From positions 1 to 12,563 of the forward strand of contig CAYOWC010000128.1 in assembly GCA_964407525.1 (NCBI GenBank): a stretch of DNA of 12,563 bases, given 5' to 3'. The notes beneath the pieces were generated by a model that was given only the letters and a program-made list of their open reading frames with translations, did not search any database and was not told the origin of the DNA. This DNA is from DUZB01 sp964407525 (GTDB lineage Bacteria; Desulfobacterota; DSM-4660; Desulfatiglandales; Desulfatiglandaceae). Shown in pieces: positions 1 to 6,707 of this stretch; position 1 is the stretch's first letter, and each line of letters starts with the position of its first letter. The position numbers and the translations under genes are program-made.

Positions 1-44
1 AGCAGTCAAATATGCATGATAAACAGAAAGGTGTTTAATCGCAC

Positions 45-209
45 ATGAAACAAATTCCTTCAAATTTGAAGGTCCTTTATGATGCACATTTGAACAATAA
101 GGCAATTCCCAAAAGAGAGAAGGGGTCAAATTTGCTGTTGACCCTTGGCAATTTCCATCAAGAGTCAACGGCAGACCCCTTTACCAATTCGAAGGTCTCG
201 GCCATGTAG
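45..209 (+). pseudogene. Possible N-terminal stub of a tyrosine recombinase (integrase)
   Basis: A 54-codon reading frame starts with ATG at 45, preceded by a GAAAGG-like ribosome binding site. Its first 25 or so residues (MKQIPSNLKVLYDAHLNNKA, then IPKRE) resemble the N-terminus of integron-type and related tyrosine recombinases in deltaproteobacteria, which often open with M-x-Q-I-P-x-x-L-x-x-L-Y followed by a conserved IPK. After about residue 25 the frame enters the inverted repeat at 120-181 and the similarity stops, so the core-binding and catalytic R-H-R-Y domains are absent. I read this as a gene broken at codon 25 by the repeat or by a deletion ending there. The family assignment is from memory of a short motif. 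A spurious frame is possible. Confidence 0.3.
120..181. repeat. Nested inverted-repeat element
   Basis: GGGTCAA at 123-129 and TTGACCC at 138-144 form a perfect 7-bp hairpin with an 8-base loop. On a larger scale AAGGGGTC at 120-127 pairs with GACCCCTT at 174-181, and TGCTGTTGAC at 133-142 pairs with GTCAACGGCA at 164-173 with one mismatch. The right half is therefore a diverged, inverted copy of the left half lacking about five bases. Such arrangements are typical of REP/BIME-type or MITE-like palindromes. No transposase is adjacent in the window. Confidence 0.6.
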
Positions 210-210
210 C

Positions 211-555
211 TTAGTGAGAGCATTCTACAAAACTACCTGTGAGATCTTTGACCGGACCGCACCGAGCTGAGAGCGATCGGACGTATCCAGGGCGAATTTT
301 CTTTGACAAGGTTGACACAGCTTCTTCGGCCTGCTGACGCGAGTCGAACAAGGCCGCTGTCCGATACCACCCCTGTCTCCTGAGAAGGATAGGCTTGAAG
401 CCTGATTTCGATACAGATTTGAGCTCATCTTGTGCCGACTCCCTACTCTTATCTGCACCTATGATTGCCAACCAAGGGACGCTCGACCAAGACTGTTCGC
501 CAATACCCAACTGGGACATAGGCTTTTCGGGCCCTATCTGTGTTATAGCTGTTAT
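211..555 (-). pseudogene. C-terminal remnant of a SPOR-like domain protein
   Basis: Reading on the minus strand, the frame is open from 555 (just after a TGA at 556-558) to a TAA at 211-213. The first ATG, at 519, would give 102 residues. The section WLAIIGADKS, then GFKPILLRRQGWYRTAALF, DSRQQAEEA and a terminal C, matches the pattern of SPOR-like C-terminal domains (a W-x-x-I-G-A-D start, an RQGWYRT strand and a DSR-x-x-A helix). These domains usually end larger proteins with an upstream membrane segment or enzymatic domain. Upstream in the same frame (to about 720) there are two in-frame stops. An apparent hydrophobic stretch (RGLLAALMVCIRLAW) lies in another frame, so the N-terminal part looks decayed. 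The domain itself has no internal stop. Loss of the parent gene is my inference; the domain call is moderately sure. Confidence 0.5.
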
Positions 556-950
556 TCACTGGTCAGAGACCCCCTATTCACAAAGCCAAACGAGAGATAC
601 CGCTGAAATTCCGCTTTCACTACGAAAATGGCTCACATATTTTGATATCTGAGCTACTATATCCACGCCAGCCGGATACAAACCATCAAAGCAGCCAAAA
701 GCCCCCTCGTTTTCTGATTGTATGCCCTCCCCGCCTCGGTCAAGCAACCTTCAAGAATACGTATTGAAAACAGCAGGAAAAAGTATGTGGTTATGACAGG
801 CTAAGGCCGGGACCAATAATGAAGTTTTCTCTCCCAACAGGAAAAATAGCTCCTGTCAGGAGTTTGGTAGGCAGAGTTTGAGGTGGTTGTCCATGGGGAA
901 ACCCTCATAGAGAGATTAAAAACAAGAAGTTTAGGGGGTTAGAAGGTTAG

Positions 951-979
951 AAGCTCAGGTGAATAAAGAACTTGAGCTT
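951..979. repeat. 10-bp hairpin
   Basis: AAGCTCAGGT (951-960) pairs with ACTTGAGCTT (970-979) across a 9-base A-rich loop, with one G-T wobble. It is preceded by a short purine-rich tandem (GGTTAGAAGGTTAGAAG, 938-954). No T-run follows on either strand, so it is not a classical intrinsic terminator. Confidence 0.5.
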
Positions 980-1097
980 TCGGGGAAAAACTATACAGAA
1001 GTGGGATTTGGGTGTCAAGAAAATTCTTCTTATTAATTATAGAGTATCAGAATGAAACTTGTAATCGAAGGACTGGATATCTGACTTAAAAAAAGAT

Positions 1098-1226
1098 CCG
1101 GTGGGCACAGCAGCGCCAGGTGCCTATCTGCGTTCGGACACGCACCGGCGGACTCGACGCGGACTTGGCGTGGCAGGCGTTTTTGATGCCGTTGGCGTGA
1201 GGGAAACACCGTCTCGCTTATGCCCC
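1098..1226. repeat. GC-rich palindromic island
   Basis: A sharply GC-rich block sits in AT-rich surroundings. CCGGTG (1098-1103) pairs with CACCGG (1143-1148) and encloses GGCAC (1104-1108) pairing with GTGCC (1120-1124). Further right, GGC-G-rich half-palindromes continue to about 1226. It has the look of a dispersed genomic repeat or a transposon-end relic rather than coding sequence. The family is not known to me. Confidence 0.35.
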
Positions 1227-1332
1227 ATTTTCACATATACAGTTCTCTACTCGTTGTGGTACATAGAGCTATGTTACCGCTAAGTGCTAATTGCAGCTTT
1301 TAGGTTTTACTTATTCTATACGCGAAAGCATC

Positions 1333-1339
1333 AGAGAGG
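1333..1339 (+). promoter_or_regulatory. Ribosome binding site that decides a TTG start
   Basis: AGAGAGG lies 7 bases before the TTG at 1347-1349. The GTG 63 bases further upstream (1284) has no comparable site, and the extra 21 residues it would add (LIAAFRFYLFYTRKHQRGSI) do not resemble the family N-terminus. This favours the TTG. Confidence 0.6.
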
Positions 1340-1346
1340 TTCTATT

Positions 1347-2237
1347 TTGAGAGTTGAAAAAGCTAAATCCAGTGCGTTCGGTGTTGCAGCGCTTAGGGCG
1401 GCGGCCTCTTTTGAAAAAGATCCGGATGTAAGAAACCCTGATTTCATGGCTGTCGATTTGCTGCCGATGAAATTCAGTGTAATCGTCAGAAATCATGCCT
1501 TGCGCTGGCTCTTTCTGAAAGTGTTCAATCGACGCTTGCCGGGGGGGTATTTTTTTCATACCGCCAGGACAAGATGCATTGATGAGATCCTGGAAAAGAG
1601 TATCAAAGAAGGGCTCGAACAATTAGTCATTCTAGGCGCCGGATTGGACACCCGCGCCTATAGATTTCAAGACAGCCTATCCAACGTAAAAGTTTTTGAA
1701 GTAGATTACCCAGACACCCAGATGGTAAAGAAAGAACGGTTGGCCAGGCTTTCGCTGAGCCTGCCGGAAAATGTAAAGCATATTCCCTTGGATCTTAACA
1801 CGCAAAACCTGCATAAACTAACTGAACAAGGATATTCATCAAAGCGAAAAACCCTGTTTATCTGGGAAGGCGTTTGCATGTACCTCAGACCTGAGGCGGT
1901 GGATGGCGTCCTGACTTTTTTCAGAGAACAAACCGGACCTGGAAGCCATATTGTTTTCGACTATATATTCTCTTCGATGGTTGAGGGAAAATGCGATTAT
2001 TATGGAGCGCTGGAAAGTTCAAAGCTGGCAGAAAAGCTGGGGGAGCCCTATGTTTTCGGGATTGAAAAAGAGAGCATAAGAGCATTCCTCGAAGCCCGGG
2101 GGCTGCACTTTCTTTCAGAGTTCACCCCTGAAACACTGGAGAGAGACTATATGACAAGAAGTAACGGCAGACTCCATGGGAGGGTTTACGGCTATACAGG
2201 TATAGTACATGCCCAAACAAAATCGAAGGATCCGTAG
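1347..2237 (+). CDS. Class I SAM-dependent methyltransferase, TIGR00027 / leucine carboxyl methyltransferase-like
   Basis: The product is 296 residues, using the TTG start at 1347. The family (TIGR00027, PF04072) has a Rossmann-like fold that binds S-adenosylmethionine; substrates are mostly unknown, though eukaryotic LCMT1 methylates a C-terminal leucine. Residues 93-107 (LVILGAGLDTRAYRF) are the hallmark motif I, with the GAGLD-x-R signature. FEVDYPDTQ at 116-124 carries the acidic residue expected to hold the SAM ribose. HIPLDL at 145-150 and FIWEGVCMYL at 171-180 are the next conserved blocks; E175 and the MYL are typical. The N-terminal NPD-x-x-A-x-x-LL pattern (about 30-39) also fits. 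It is cytosolic, with no signal peptide. Length is normal for the family and all core motifs look intact. The methyl acceptor cannot be told from sequence. The next gene, an MBL-fold hydrolase, is on the same strand 153 bases downstream, but a REP-like element between them argues against tight coupling. Confidence 0.88.
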   Translation: MRVEKAKSSAFGVAALRAAASFEKDPDVRNPDFMAVDLLPMKFSVIVRNHALRWLFLKVFNRRLPGGYFFHTARTRCIDEILEKSIKEGLEQLVILGAGLDTRAYRFQDSLSNVKVFEVDYPDTQMVKKERLARLSLSLPENVKHIPLDLNTQNLHKLTEQGYSSKRKTLFIWEGVCMYLRPEAVDGVLTFFREQTGPGSHIVFDYIFSSMVEGKCDYYGALESSKLAEKLGEPYVFGIEKESIRAFLEARGLHFLSEFTPETLERDYMTRSNGRLHGRVYGYTGIVHAQTKSKDP

Positions 2238-2284
2238 ACAGTATTCATGATGAAAAAAGAGGAGAAAAAGTGGGGAATGAAGCT

Positions 2285-2356
2285 CCCCGCGGCAAGCCAC
2301 GGGGTATCTCAACAAAGGATGCAGGCAATACAAACGCTGCAAGCAGCGGGGTATTT
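2285..2356. repeat. REP-like pair of hairpins with CAAG loops
   Basis: Two hairpin units lie in direct orientation. Unit 1 is CCCCGCGG (2285-2292), loop CAAG, CCACGGGG (2297-2304), an 8-bp stem with one mismatch. Unit 2 is CGCTG (2335-2339), loop CAAG, CAGCG (2344-2348). Both continue into the same sequence: GCAAGC, two variable bases, then CGGGGTAT (2292-2309 and 2339-2356), 15 of 18 bases identical. This is the layout of REP/BIME elements mobilised in trans by RAYT (IS200-like Y1) transposases. No such transposase is in this window. Confidence 0.65.
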
Positions 2357-2390
2357 ACCCTAAGAGAGAATAAAACGCATCCAACTGGGG

Positions 2391-3080
2391 ATGCGACCGG
2401 TGAGGAGCCTGACGTTCCTGAGGCTCACATGCAATGCCTACGCGATAAATACGGAAGACGGATTGATTCTATTCGACTGTGGCCCTGAGGAAACAACTTC
2501 AACACTTGCATCCAGCCTGAAAAACAGACCCGTAAGACGAATTTACCTCACCCATGGGCATACGGACCATGCCGGGAGCTGCCGATATTGGATGGACAGG
2601 GGTACCAAAGTATTTGCCCCGGAGGCGGAATCCGACATGTTGAGAGACGGGGGACTCAAAACGGTGCCGGACGCCTTTCGATACCCGGGCTTCGATCCGA
2701 AGGAAACGGTGGAGCCCGGTGATACGGTCCCCGTCAATAAGGACTTTCGGTTTAAGGTCCTTCGGACACCGGGTCATACGGACGGCTCCGTGTGCTATTA
2801 CGAACAGAGCAAGAATCTTCTCATCAGCGGTGATCTCCTCTTCGGTCCTTTTTGGAGATACAAATTTACTTTTCTCCTGCAGATCCTCACCTCAATGAGC
2901 CAACCGAGGGATGAACTTATGCAACATATAAAGTCTCTGGAGCATTTGGTCAGGGATGGTGTAATCACGGATTCAACACGCATATTGCCCGGCCATGGGC
3001 CGGAATTCTGTCTGAAAGAACAACCAAATGCCTTACAACGAACCATCAGATTGTTGCGTTTCTGCCGTATTACCGGATAG
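2391..3080 (+). CDS. Metallo-beta-lactamase-fold hydrolase (glyoxalase II-like)
   Basis: A 229-residue protein with the full zinc-ligand set of the MBL superfamily: HGHTDH at 55-60 (H55, H57, D59, H60), H129 in PGHTDGS, D148 in SGDLLF, and H202 in PGHGP. The N-terminal NAYAINTEDGLILFDCG (15-31) is the usual beta-strand pair ending in the D-x-G turn. This pattern fits the glyoxalase II/hydroxyacylglutathione hydrolase-like branch, which hydrolyses thioesters, lactones or similar bonds; the substrate is not readable. It is cytosolic. The start is uncertain. The ATG at 2391 directly abuts GGGG, while a GTG at 2400 sits 9 bases after that GGGG and may be the real start, giving 226 residues. An in-frame TAA at 2361-2363 rules out a much longer N-terminus. 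The REP-like element ends only 35 bases upstream and may have replaced the original leader. It could be paired with the methyltransferase, but no shared pathway is evident. Confidence 0.85.
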   Translation: MRPVRSLTFLRLTCNAYAINTEDGLILFDCGPEETTSTLASSLKNRPVRRIYLTHGHTDHAGSCRYWMDRGTKVFAPEAESDMLRDGGLKTVPDAFRYPGFDPKETVEPGDTVPVNKDFRFKVLRTPGHTDGSVCYYEQSKNLLISGDLLFGPFWRYKFTFLLQILTSMSQPRDELMQHIKSLEHLVRDGVITDSTRILPGHGPEFCLKEQPNALQRTIRLLRFCRITG

Positions 3081-3092
3081 AAAATGGGGTCA

Positions 3093-3158
3093 TCCATTAA
3101 AGGGTGTGTCAAGAGAAAAAACACCTCTCCATTAAAAAAATATACTCTTTTTTTGATT
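3093..3158 (+). terminator. Possible terminator region after the hydrolase gene
   Basis: GGTGT (3103-3107) pairs with ACACC (3121-3125) across 13 bases. A run of A, then a run of seven T after 3148, follows and could form a second A/T stem. The hairpin is flanked by a 9-base direct repeat, TCCATTAAA at 3093-3101 and 3128-3136. The stem is short and the T-run is about 20 bases away, so intrinsic termination is only suggested. Confidence 0.25.
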
Positions 3159-3465
3159 TGGCATTAACTATTGCCCCAGTACGGCTTCGTTTAACCTCCC
3201 AATTCGCGCCCGCTATTTCTATCTGTTTGGTTCTCGGTCAGTTCATGCTGATCCGCACCAGTCATCCATCGGGATCAAGGCGGTGTGCTTTAGGCAGAAT
3301 GTTTAAAACACGGCCCCTGATCTGTGTAACAGACCCCAGAAAATCGTCGGTTCCATACCGTGTTCAATTGGATGTATTACAAATCTTATGGTTTTTAGCC
3401 AACCTCTTTGTGACTCACGGCATAGGCGAAGCAGAATAGAAAGACAATAGCCGTTCTGTTATTTT

Positions 3466-3532
3466 CGTGCAGCAGGTACCAATCAAGTCTTGTGGTTTAA
3501 TACCAATCCCTTTCCTGGTTCACTGCTGCACG
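3466..3532. repeat. Inverted repeat next to the IS110 relic
   Basis: CGTGCAGCAG (3466-3475) and CTGCTGCACG (3523-3532) are a perfect 10-bp inverted repeat enclosing 47 bases, only 12 bases from the transposase stop codon. On the minus strand the enclosed part has two copies of GATTGGTA. IS110-family elements carry structured non-coding ends, some of which encode a bridge RNA, so this may be the element's 3' non-coding end. That link is inference. Confidence 0.45.
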
Positions 3533-3544
3533 CATGCTCAACGA

Positions 3545-3883
3545 TTAACCGAAAAGCTTACTGGCATCATAGGCTACTTGATCACGCATGATATAATAAG
3601 ATGCCCTGGCCAGTTTATTCCCCAAGGCCTTAGTTGCGACTAGGCGGTGGTCCCCAATCCCTGGAATCGTTTTCAGTAATTGGAATTCCTTTCGCAGCTT
3701 GGCTTGAGATTTTACTGCATTTTCAATTTCCTTAATCGTCTTCGTCAAAGATTGAATCACCGCAATATTACTTTTTGCAGTCAACACCAGGAAAGGTGAA
3801 TCAAATAATTCTTCAGTATCTTCTCCGGAAGAAAGTAGATTTTTTGTACAGAAAAAGGCTGTTTTCAGCAGTATGAAGTCAAA
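3545..3883 (-). pseudogene. Internally deleted IS110-family transposase, C-terminal half
   Basis: On the minus strand a frame runs open from 3883, after a TAA at 3884-3886, to the stop at 3545. The first part, reading ELFDSPFLVLTAKS, then SLTKTIKEIENAV and FQLLKTIPGIG, matches the coiled region and the start of the Transposase_20 domain (the L-x-T-I-P-G-I-G helix-hairpin-helix) of IS110-family DEDD transposases. Directly after GIGDHRL it jumps to ATKALGNKLARASYYIMRDQ and ends in KLFG, the usual C-terminus. The roughly 70-90 residues that normally lie between, including the conserved catalytic serine region, are missing without a frameshift. The N-terminal RuvC-like DEDD domain is also absent: no continuation is seen beyond 3886. 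The gene is therefore dead twice over. The only initiation codon I see is a GTG at 3785-3787, probably not used. Confidence 0.8.
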
Positions 3884-4084
3884 TTATTTTGATATTTATC
3901 TTCTAATTTGGTAATATTCTAGTGGGCATTTTCCAGATTTGCGGAGTCCAAGACACGGAGTTACTCAGATAGAGTCAGAAACTGACAAAGATAAGTTTGC
4001 ATAATTTTCACATACGGAAAACTTGAAAAACGATTGCGATTCCAATGTGGGTCAGGACCTGGTTCAATCCGAATTCAAGGACAA

Positions 4085-5902
4085 ATGAACTACAAAACCC
4101 TTTTGTCGGCCCTTTTGACGTTTTGTCTTCTCAGCGTCTTTTCTTCCGGCCTGCGTGCCGAATGCGTGGAGTGTGTTTCTCTTGAAGGGGTTCACAGCTT
4201 TTCTCCGGGCGATGATCCTTCGTGGGCCTCGCCCTCTTTTGATGATGGTACGTGGGCGAAGGTGAACGTTCCGGGAGACCTGTCGGACCAGATTATCCAT
4301 TTTGAACAGGGCATAGGCTGGTACCGGGTCCACTTTACACTGGAAAGCCCCATGGAAGAACCGGCACTGGCCATGGGAAATGTGGGTAATGCCGACGAGG
4401 TGTTTTTAAACGGCGTAAGGATAGGGGGAGAAGGCCGAATCGATGATGGATTCGTGGAAGCCCCTTGGAAAGAACGCCTCTATTCGATTCCGGCAGGGCT
4501 CTTGCGTTACGGCCATGAAAACATTCTGGCCATACGCATCCTCAACACCCACCGCATGGCGGGAATTTTCGAAGGACCGGTCTGCATAGGACATTACAAA
4601 GATCTCATTTCCAGAAATCTTCAGTTGGAATTCGCGAGAAAAGGTTCCGAGATTGCCCTTTTCACCCTATCTCTCCTGTTTCTGCTAGGATTAGCTTTTC
4701 TTGTGATTCAGGGTATTCGAAGCCCTGAATATATTACTTTTGCCTTCTTTCTCCTGCTTTACATTGTACTTTTAGTTCTGGAGAGCCTCTATTTTTACGA
4801 TGCCGGTCTCAAGAGTCCGTTTGCCCAACGATCCATTTTCGCCATCAGCTGCCTTATGCCGGCTTCAGGGCTTTGTTTTCTTGTTTGTTTTTTTCGGGAT
4901 CCCATGGGACCGTGGATCAAGGCCATCATGGGGGCCTTTTTGTTGTTAGCGCTTTTCTTTCTGACCTTCTCCTCCCATAAGGCGTATGACCTCCTAATGA
5001 CTCCATGGCTCATCTTATTCGGGCTTTTCGGGGGAACGGTGCTCTTTCTAACCATAAGGGCCTGTGTAAGACGCCGCCATGAGGCAAGGCCGGTATTTAT
5101 CGGGATTATCGCTCTGGCAGGGAGCGCATGCGTTGACCTGACATCCCTTGGGGGAAATTGGCACACCTGGCCGGTGTTGCCTGCGGATCTGGGCATGGCC
5201 TTTCTGCTCTTGTGCCTCGCCTACGCGCTGGCGGCCCGCTATGCCCGTGCGGGAAAGGCGGTGAAACAACTGTCCGGTCGTATCCTGGAGTCACAGCAGG
5301 AAGAACGCAAAAGGATTTCCAGAAACATCCATGACGGTCCGGGCCAGTCCTTATTGGCCCTGAAGTTGCATCTCCAGATGATGAAGGTCCGGGAAGAGCA
5401 GGACGGCGAATCCCATGGGCGCATTTTAGGGGATCTCATCGATGAAGTCGACCGTGCCATCAAGGAACTCAGGGCCATGGCCATGGACCTCCGCCCCACC
5501 TTCCTTGAAGATAGCTCCATCATTCAACTTTTCACCCTGTATGGAAAGCTCTTCGCACAGCGGACGGGCATCCCCGTGGACGTGGGGGGGCGGGAACCGC
5601 CGGAGGTGCCCATGAGGGTAAAAGACAATGTGTACCGTATCTACCAGGAGGCACTGGGCAATATTGGCAAGTATGCCCATGCCGGCCGGGTCGATGTTCG
5701 GGTGGAGAATGGAAATGGCGTTTTGAACCTCATGATCAGGGACAATGGCAGGGGGTTTGACGTTATGCGGGAGATGGAGGTCTCCAGAGGCATCGGGCTC
5801 ATGTCCATGAAGGAGCGGGCCGAGTTGTTGGGGGGAGTCTTCCATATCAAGAGCGCACCCGGTCTGGGGTGCAGCATTCGGGTGGAGGTGCCTTTGAAAT
5901 GA
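4085..5902 (+). CDS. 7TM sensor histidine kinase (NarL/HisKA_3 class) with jelly-roll-like periplasmic domain
   Basis: The 605-residue product has an N-terminal signal peptide (MNYKTLLSALLTFCLLSVFS, cleavage likely after LRA near 26). A periplasmic domain of about 30-175 follows, with SFDDGTWAKVNVPGDL, GIGWYRVHF and a D-E-V-F-L-N-G-V-R-I strand, the pattern of galactose-binding/jelly-roll domains in 7TMR-DISM sensors and glycosidase N-domains. Seven hydrophobic segments span roughly 189-385. Then comes the dimerisation/phosphoacceptor helix, ESQQEERKRISRNIHDGPGQ, with His416 as phosphorylation site, and a HATPase_c domain with N-box EALGNIGKYAHA (Asn526), DNGRGFD at 553-559 and GIGLMSM at 569-575. 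All catalytic boxes look intact. The ATG at 4085 is preferred over a TTG at 4034 because it starts the signal peptide and follows AAGGA. The stop overlaps the regulator start (ATGA), which implies translational coupling. The ligand may be a carbohydrate or similar; that is inference. Confidence 0.9.
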   Translation: MNYKTLLSALLTFCLLSVFSSGLRAECVECVSLEGVHSFSPGDDPSWASPSFDDGTWAKVNVPGDLSDQIIHFEQGIGWYRVHFTLESPMEEPALAMGNVGNADEVFLNGVRIGGEGRIDDGFVEAPWKERLYSIPAGLLRYGHENILAIRILNTHRMAGIFEGPVCIGHYKDLISRNLQLEFARKGSEIALFTLSLLFLLGLAFLVIQGIRSPEYITFAFFLLLYIVLLVLESLYFYDAGLKSPFAQRSIFAISCLMPASGLCFLVCFFRDPMGPWIKAIMGAFLLLALFFLTFSSHKAYDLLMTPWLILFGLFGGTVLFLTIRACVRRRHEARPVFIGIIALAGSACVDLTSLGGNWHTWPVLPADLGMAFLLLCLAYALAARYARAGKAVKQLSGRILESQQEERKRISRNIHDGPGQSLLALKLHLQMMKVREEQDGESHGRILGDLIDEVDRAIKELRAMAMDLRPTFLEDSSIIQLFTLYGKLFAQRTGIPVDVGGREPPEVPMRVKDNVYRIYQEALGNIGKYAHAGRVDVRVENGNGVLNLMIRDNGRGFDVMREMEVSRGIGLMSMKERAELLGGVFHIKSAPGLGCSIRVEVPLK

Positions 5903-6516
5903 TCAAGATCGTGATCGCCGACGACCATGCCATGTTCCGCCAGGGGCTGAAACAGCTACTGAACACGGTTCCTGATTTCACCCTTTCGGGTGAGGCCGCA
6001 AATGGTAAGGCGGCCCTTTCGATCATCGAAGAGCAGGAACCGGATGTGGCTATTCTGGACATTTCCATGCCGGAAATGACCGGGATTCAAGTGGCCAGGA
6101 AATTGCGTCGGCAAGAGAGTGGAACACGTTGTATTCTACTCACCATGCACAAAGATCCTGATCTGATTCGGGAGGCCCTCGTCTGGGGACCCATGGGCTA
6201 CGTGCTCAAAGAAAACGCCTTTGAAGAATTGCTGGAGGCCGTACAGGCCGTGATGGCGGGGGAAGTCTATCTTAGCCACGATTTAAGTTTGGACACGCCA
6301 CCGTTCTCGAAACAAATAAATGACGGCCTCCTGACCCGGAGGGAGGAAGAGATTCTCAAATGGATTGTATCGGGGTTAACCAACAAAGAAATCGCGAACA
6401 CCCTTCACATCAGCGTGAAGACCGTCGATACCCACCGCACGCGCATCCTGCGCAAACTGGACGTCCATAACACCGCCGAGATGGTTCGATATGCCGTCAA
6501 AACCGGCCTCGTTTGA
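5899..6516 (+). CDS. NarL/FixJ-type response regulator
   Basis: A 205-residue protein with a receiver domain (about 2-118) and a LuxR/GerE helix-turn-helix (about 143-200). Receiver residues are in place: D8 and D9 (ADDH), phosphoacceptor D54 (ILDISMP), T82 and K104 (GYVLKENAF). The output domain has the standard LTRREEEIL, GLTNKEIANTLHIS and KTVDTHRTRILRKL blocks, with the recognition helix in the last two. The ATG overlaps the kinase stop as ATGA, so the kinase gene and this one form a cognate pair, and phosphotransfer from kinase His416 to D54 is expected. A longer frame from an ATG at 5869 lies inside the kinase gene and is not the likely start. One deviation is GP in place of the usual GA before the G-Y-x-x-K segment (ALVWGPMGY), in the alpha4-beta5 region that senses activation. 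Targets are unknown; the RHS gene 191 bases downstream is the nearest candidate. Confidence 0.93.
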   Translation: MIKIVIADDHAMFRQGLKQLLNTVPDFTLSGEAANGKAALSIIEEQEPDVAILDISMPEMTGIQVARKLRRQESGTRCILLTMHKDPDLIREALVWGPMGYVLKENAFEELLEAVQAVMAGEVYLSHDLSLDTPPFSKQINDGLLTRREEEILKWIVSGLTNKEIANTLHISVKTVDTHRTRILRKLDVHNTAEMVRYAVKTGLV

Positions 6517-6540
6517 TTCTTAAAAAAAATGCAAAAAATA

Positions 6541-6560
6541 CAGGTTTTACCTGATTGATT
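6541..6560 (+). terminator. Weak hairpin after the two-component operon
   Basis: CAGGT (6541-6545) and ACCTG (6549-6553) form a perfect 5-bp stem with a TTT loop, preceded by an A-rich run and followed by a T-rich but broken stretch. It may attenuate read-through from the regulator gene into the RHS gene. A TTGATT (6555-6560) and GATAAT (6576-6581) follow with a 15-base gap, too short for a confident promoter. Confidence 0.25.
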
Positions 6561-6695
6561 TGTCTTGTTTATTCTGATAATGAACAGCGAGGTCCTCAAA
6601 TTTGGCCAAAAAGGTGAACCACACATTTATAAAACCAACCTGTTTTGCACCATATAAAGGTCATCCCTTACACGGACGACGCTCCGGAAATCCAT

Positions 6696-6700
6696 GGAGG
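6696..6700 (+). promoter_or_regulatory. Ribosome binding site of the RHS gene
   Basis: GGAGG lies 7 bases upstream of the ATG at 6708. This fixes the start at the signal peptide (MKRLIVALAILLF) and excludes the in-frame TTG at 6645, whose 21 extra residues would bury the signal sequence. Confidence 0.85.
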
Positions 6701-6707
6701 AAAAGAG

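Larger units (their letters stand above)
660..1346. other. Intergenic stretch without a recognisable gene
   Basis: Nearly 700 bases separate the SPOR-like relic from the methyltransferase. I see no convincing protein. The reading frame at 1101-1283 (GTG start, no ribosome binding site) is unlike any family I know. The stretch holds short palindromes: CTCCTG/CAGGAG at 850-862, a longer hairpin at 951-979, and a GC-rich island at 1098-1226 listed separately. The rest is AT-rich and featureless to my eye. Confidence 0.6.
3081..3544. other. Intergenic stretch without a recognisable gene
   Basis: No protein family is recognisable. A GTG-started frame at 3104-3439 (111 codons) has no ribosome binding site and matches nothing I know. 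The left part holds a weak hairpin and A/T tracts that could stop transcription from the hydrolase gene. The right part (3466-3532) holds a large inverted repeat next to the transposase relic. The rest may be the flank or non-coding end of the insertion sequence. Confidence 0.5.

Noticed and set aside
395..652. Plus-strand frame of 85 codons
   Set aside because: It is opposite the SPOR-like domain, which shows real family similarity on the minus strand.
1101..1283. 60-codon plus-strand frame
   Set aside because: It lies in the GC-rich palindromic island, with a GTG start and no ribosome binding site, and no recognisable protein.
2270..2488. 72-codon plus-strand frame between the methyltransferase and hydrolase
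   Set aside because: It is a translation of the REP-like hairpins running out of frame into the hydrolase gene.
3104..3439. 111-codon plus-strand frame
   Set aside because: GTG start without a ribosome binding site, overlapping the possible terminator, and unlike any family I know.
6555..6581. Possible promoter TTGATT / GATAAT upstream of the RHS gene
   Set aside because: The spacer is only 15 bases and the -35 match is weak; mentioned under the hairpin but not called.
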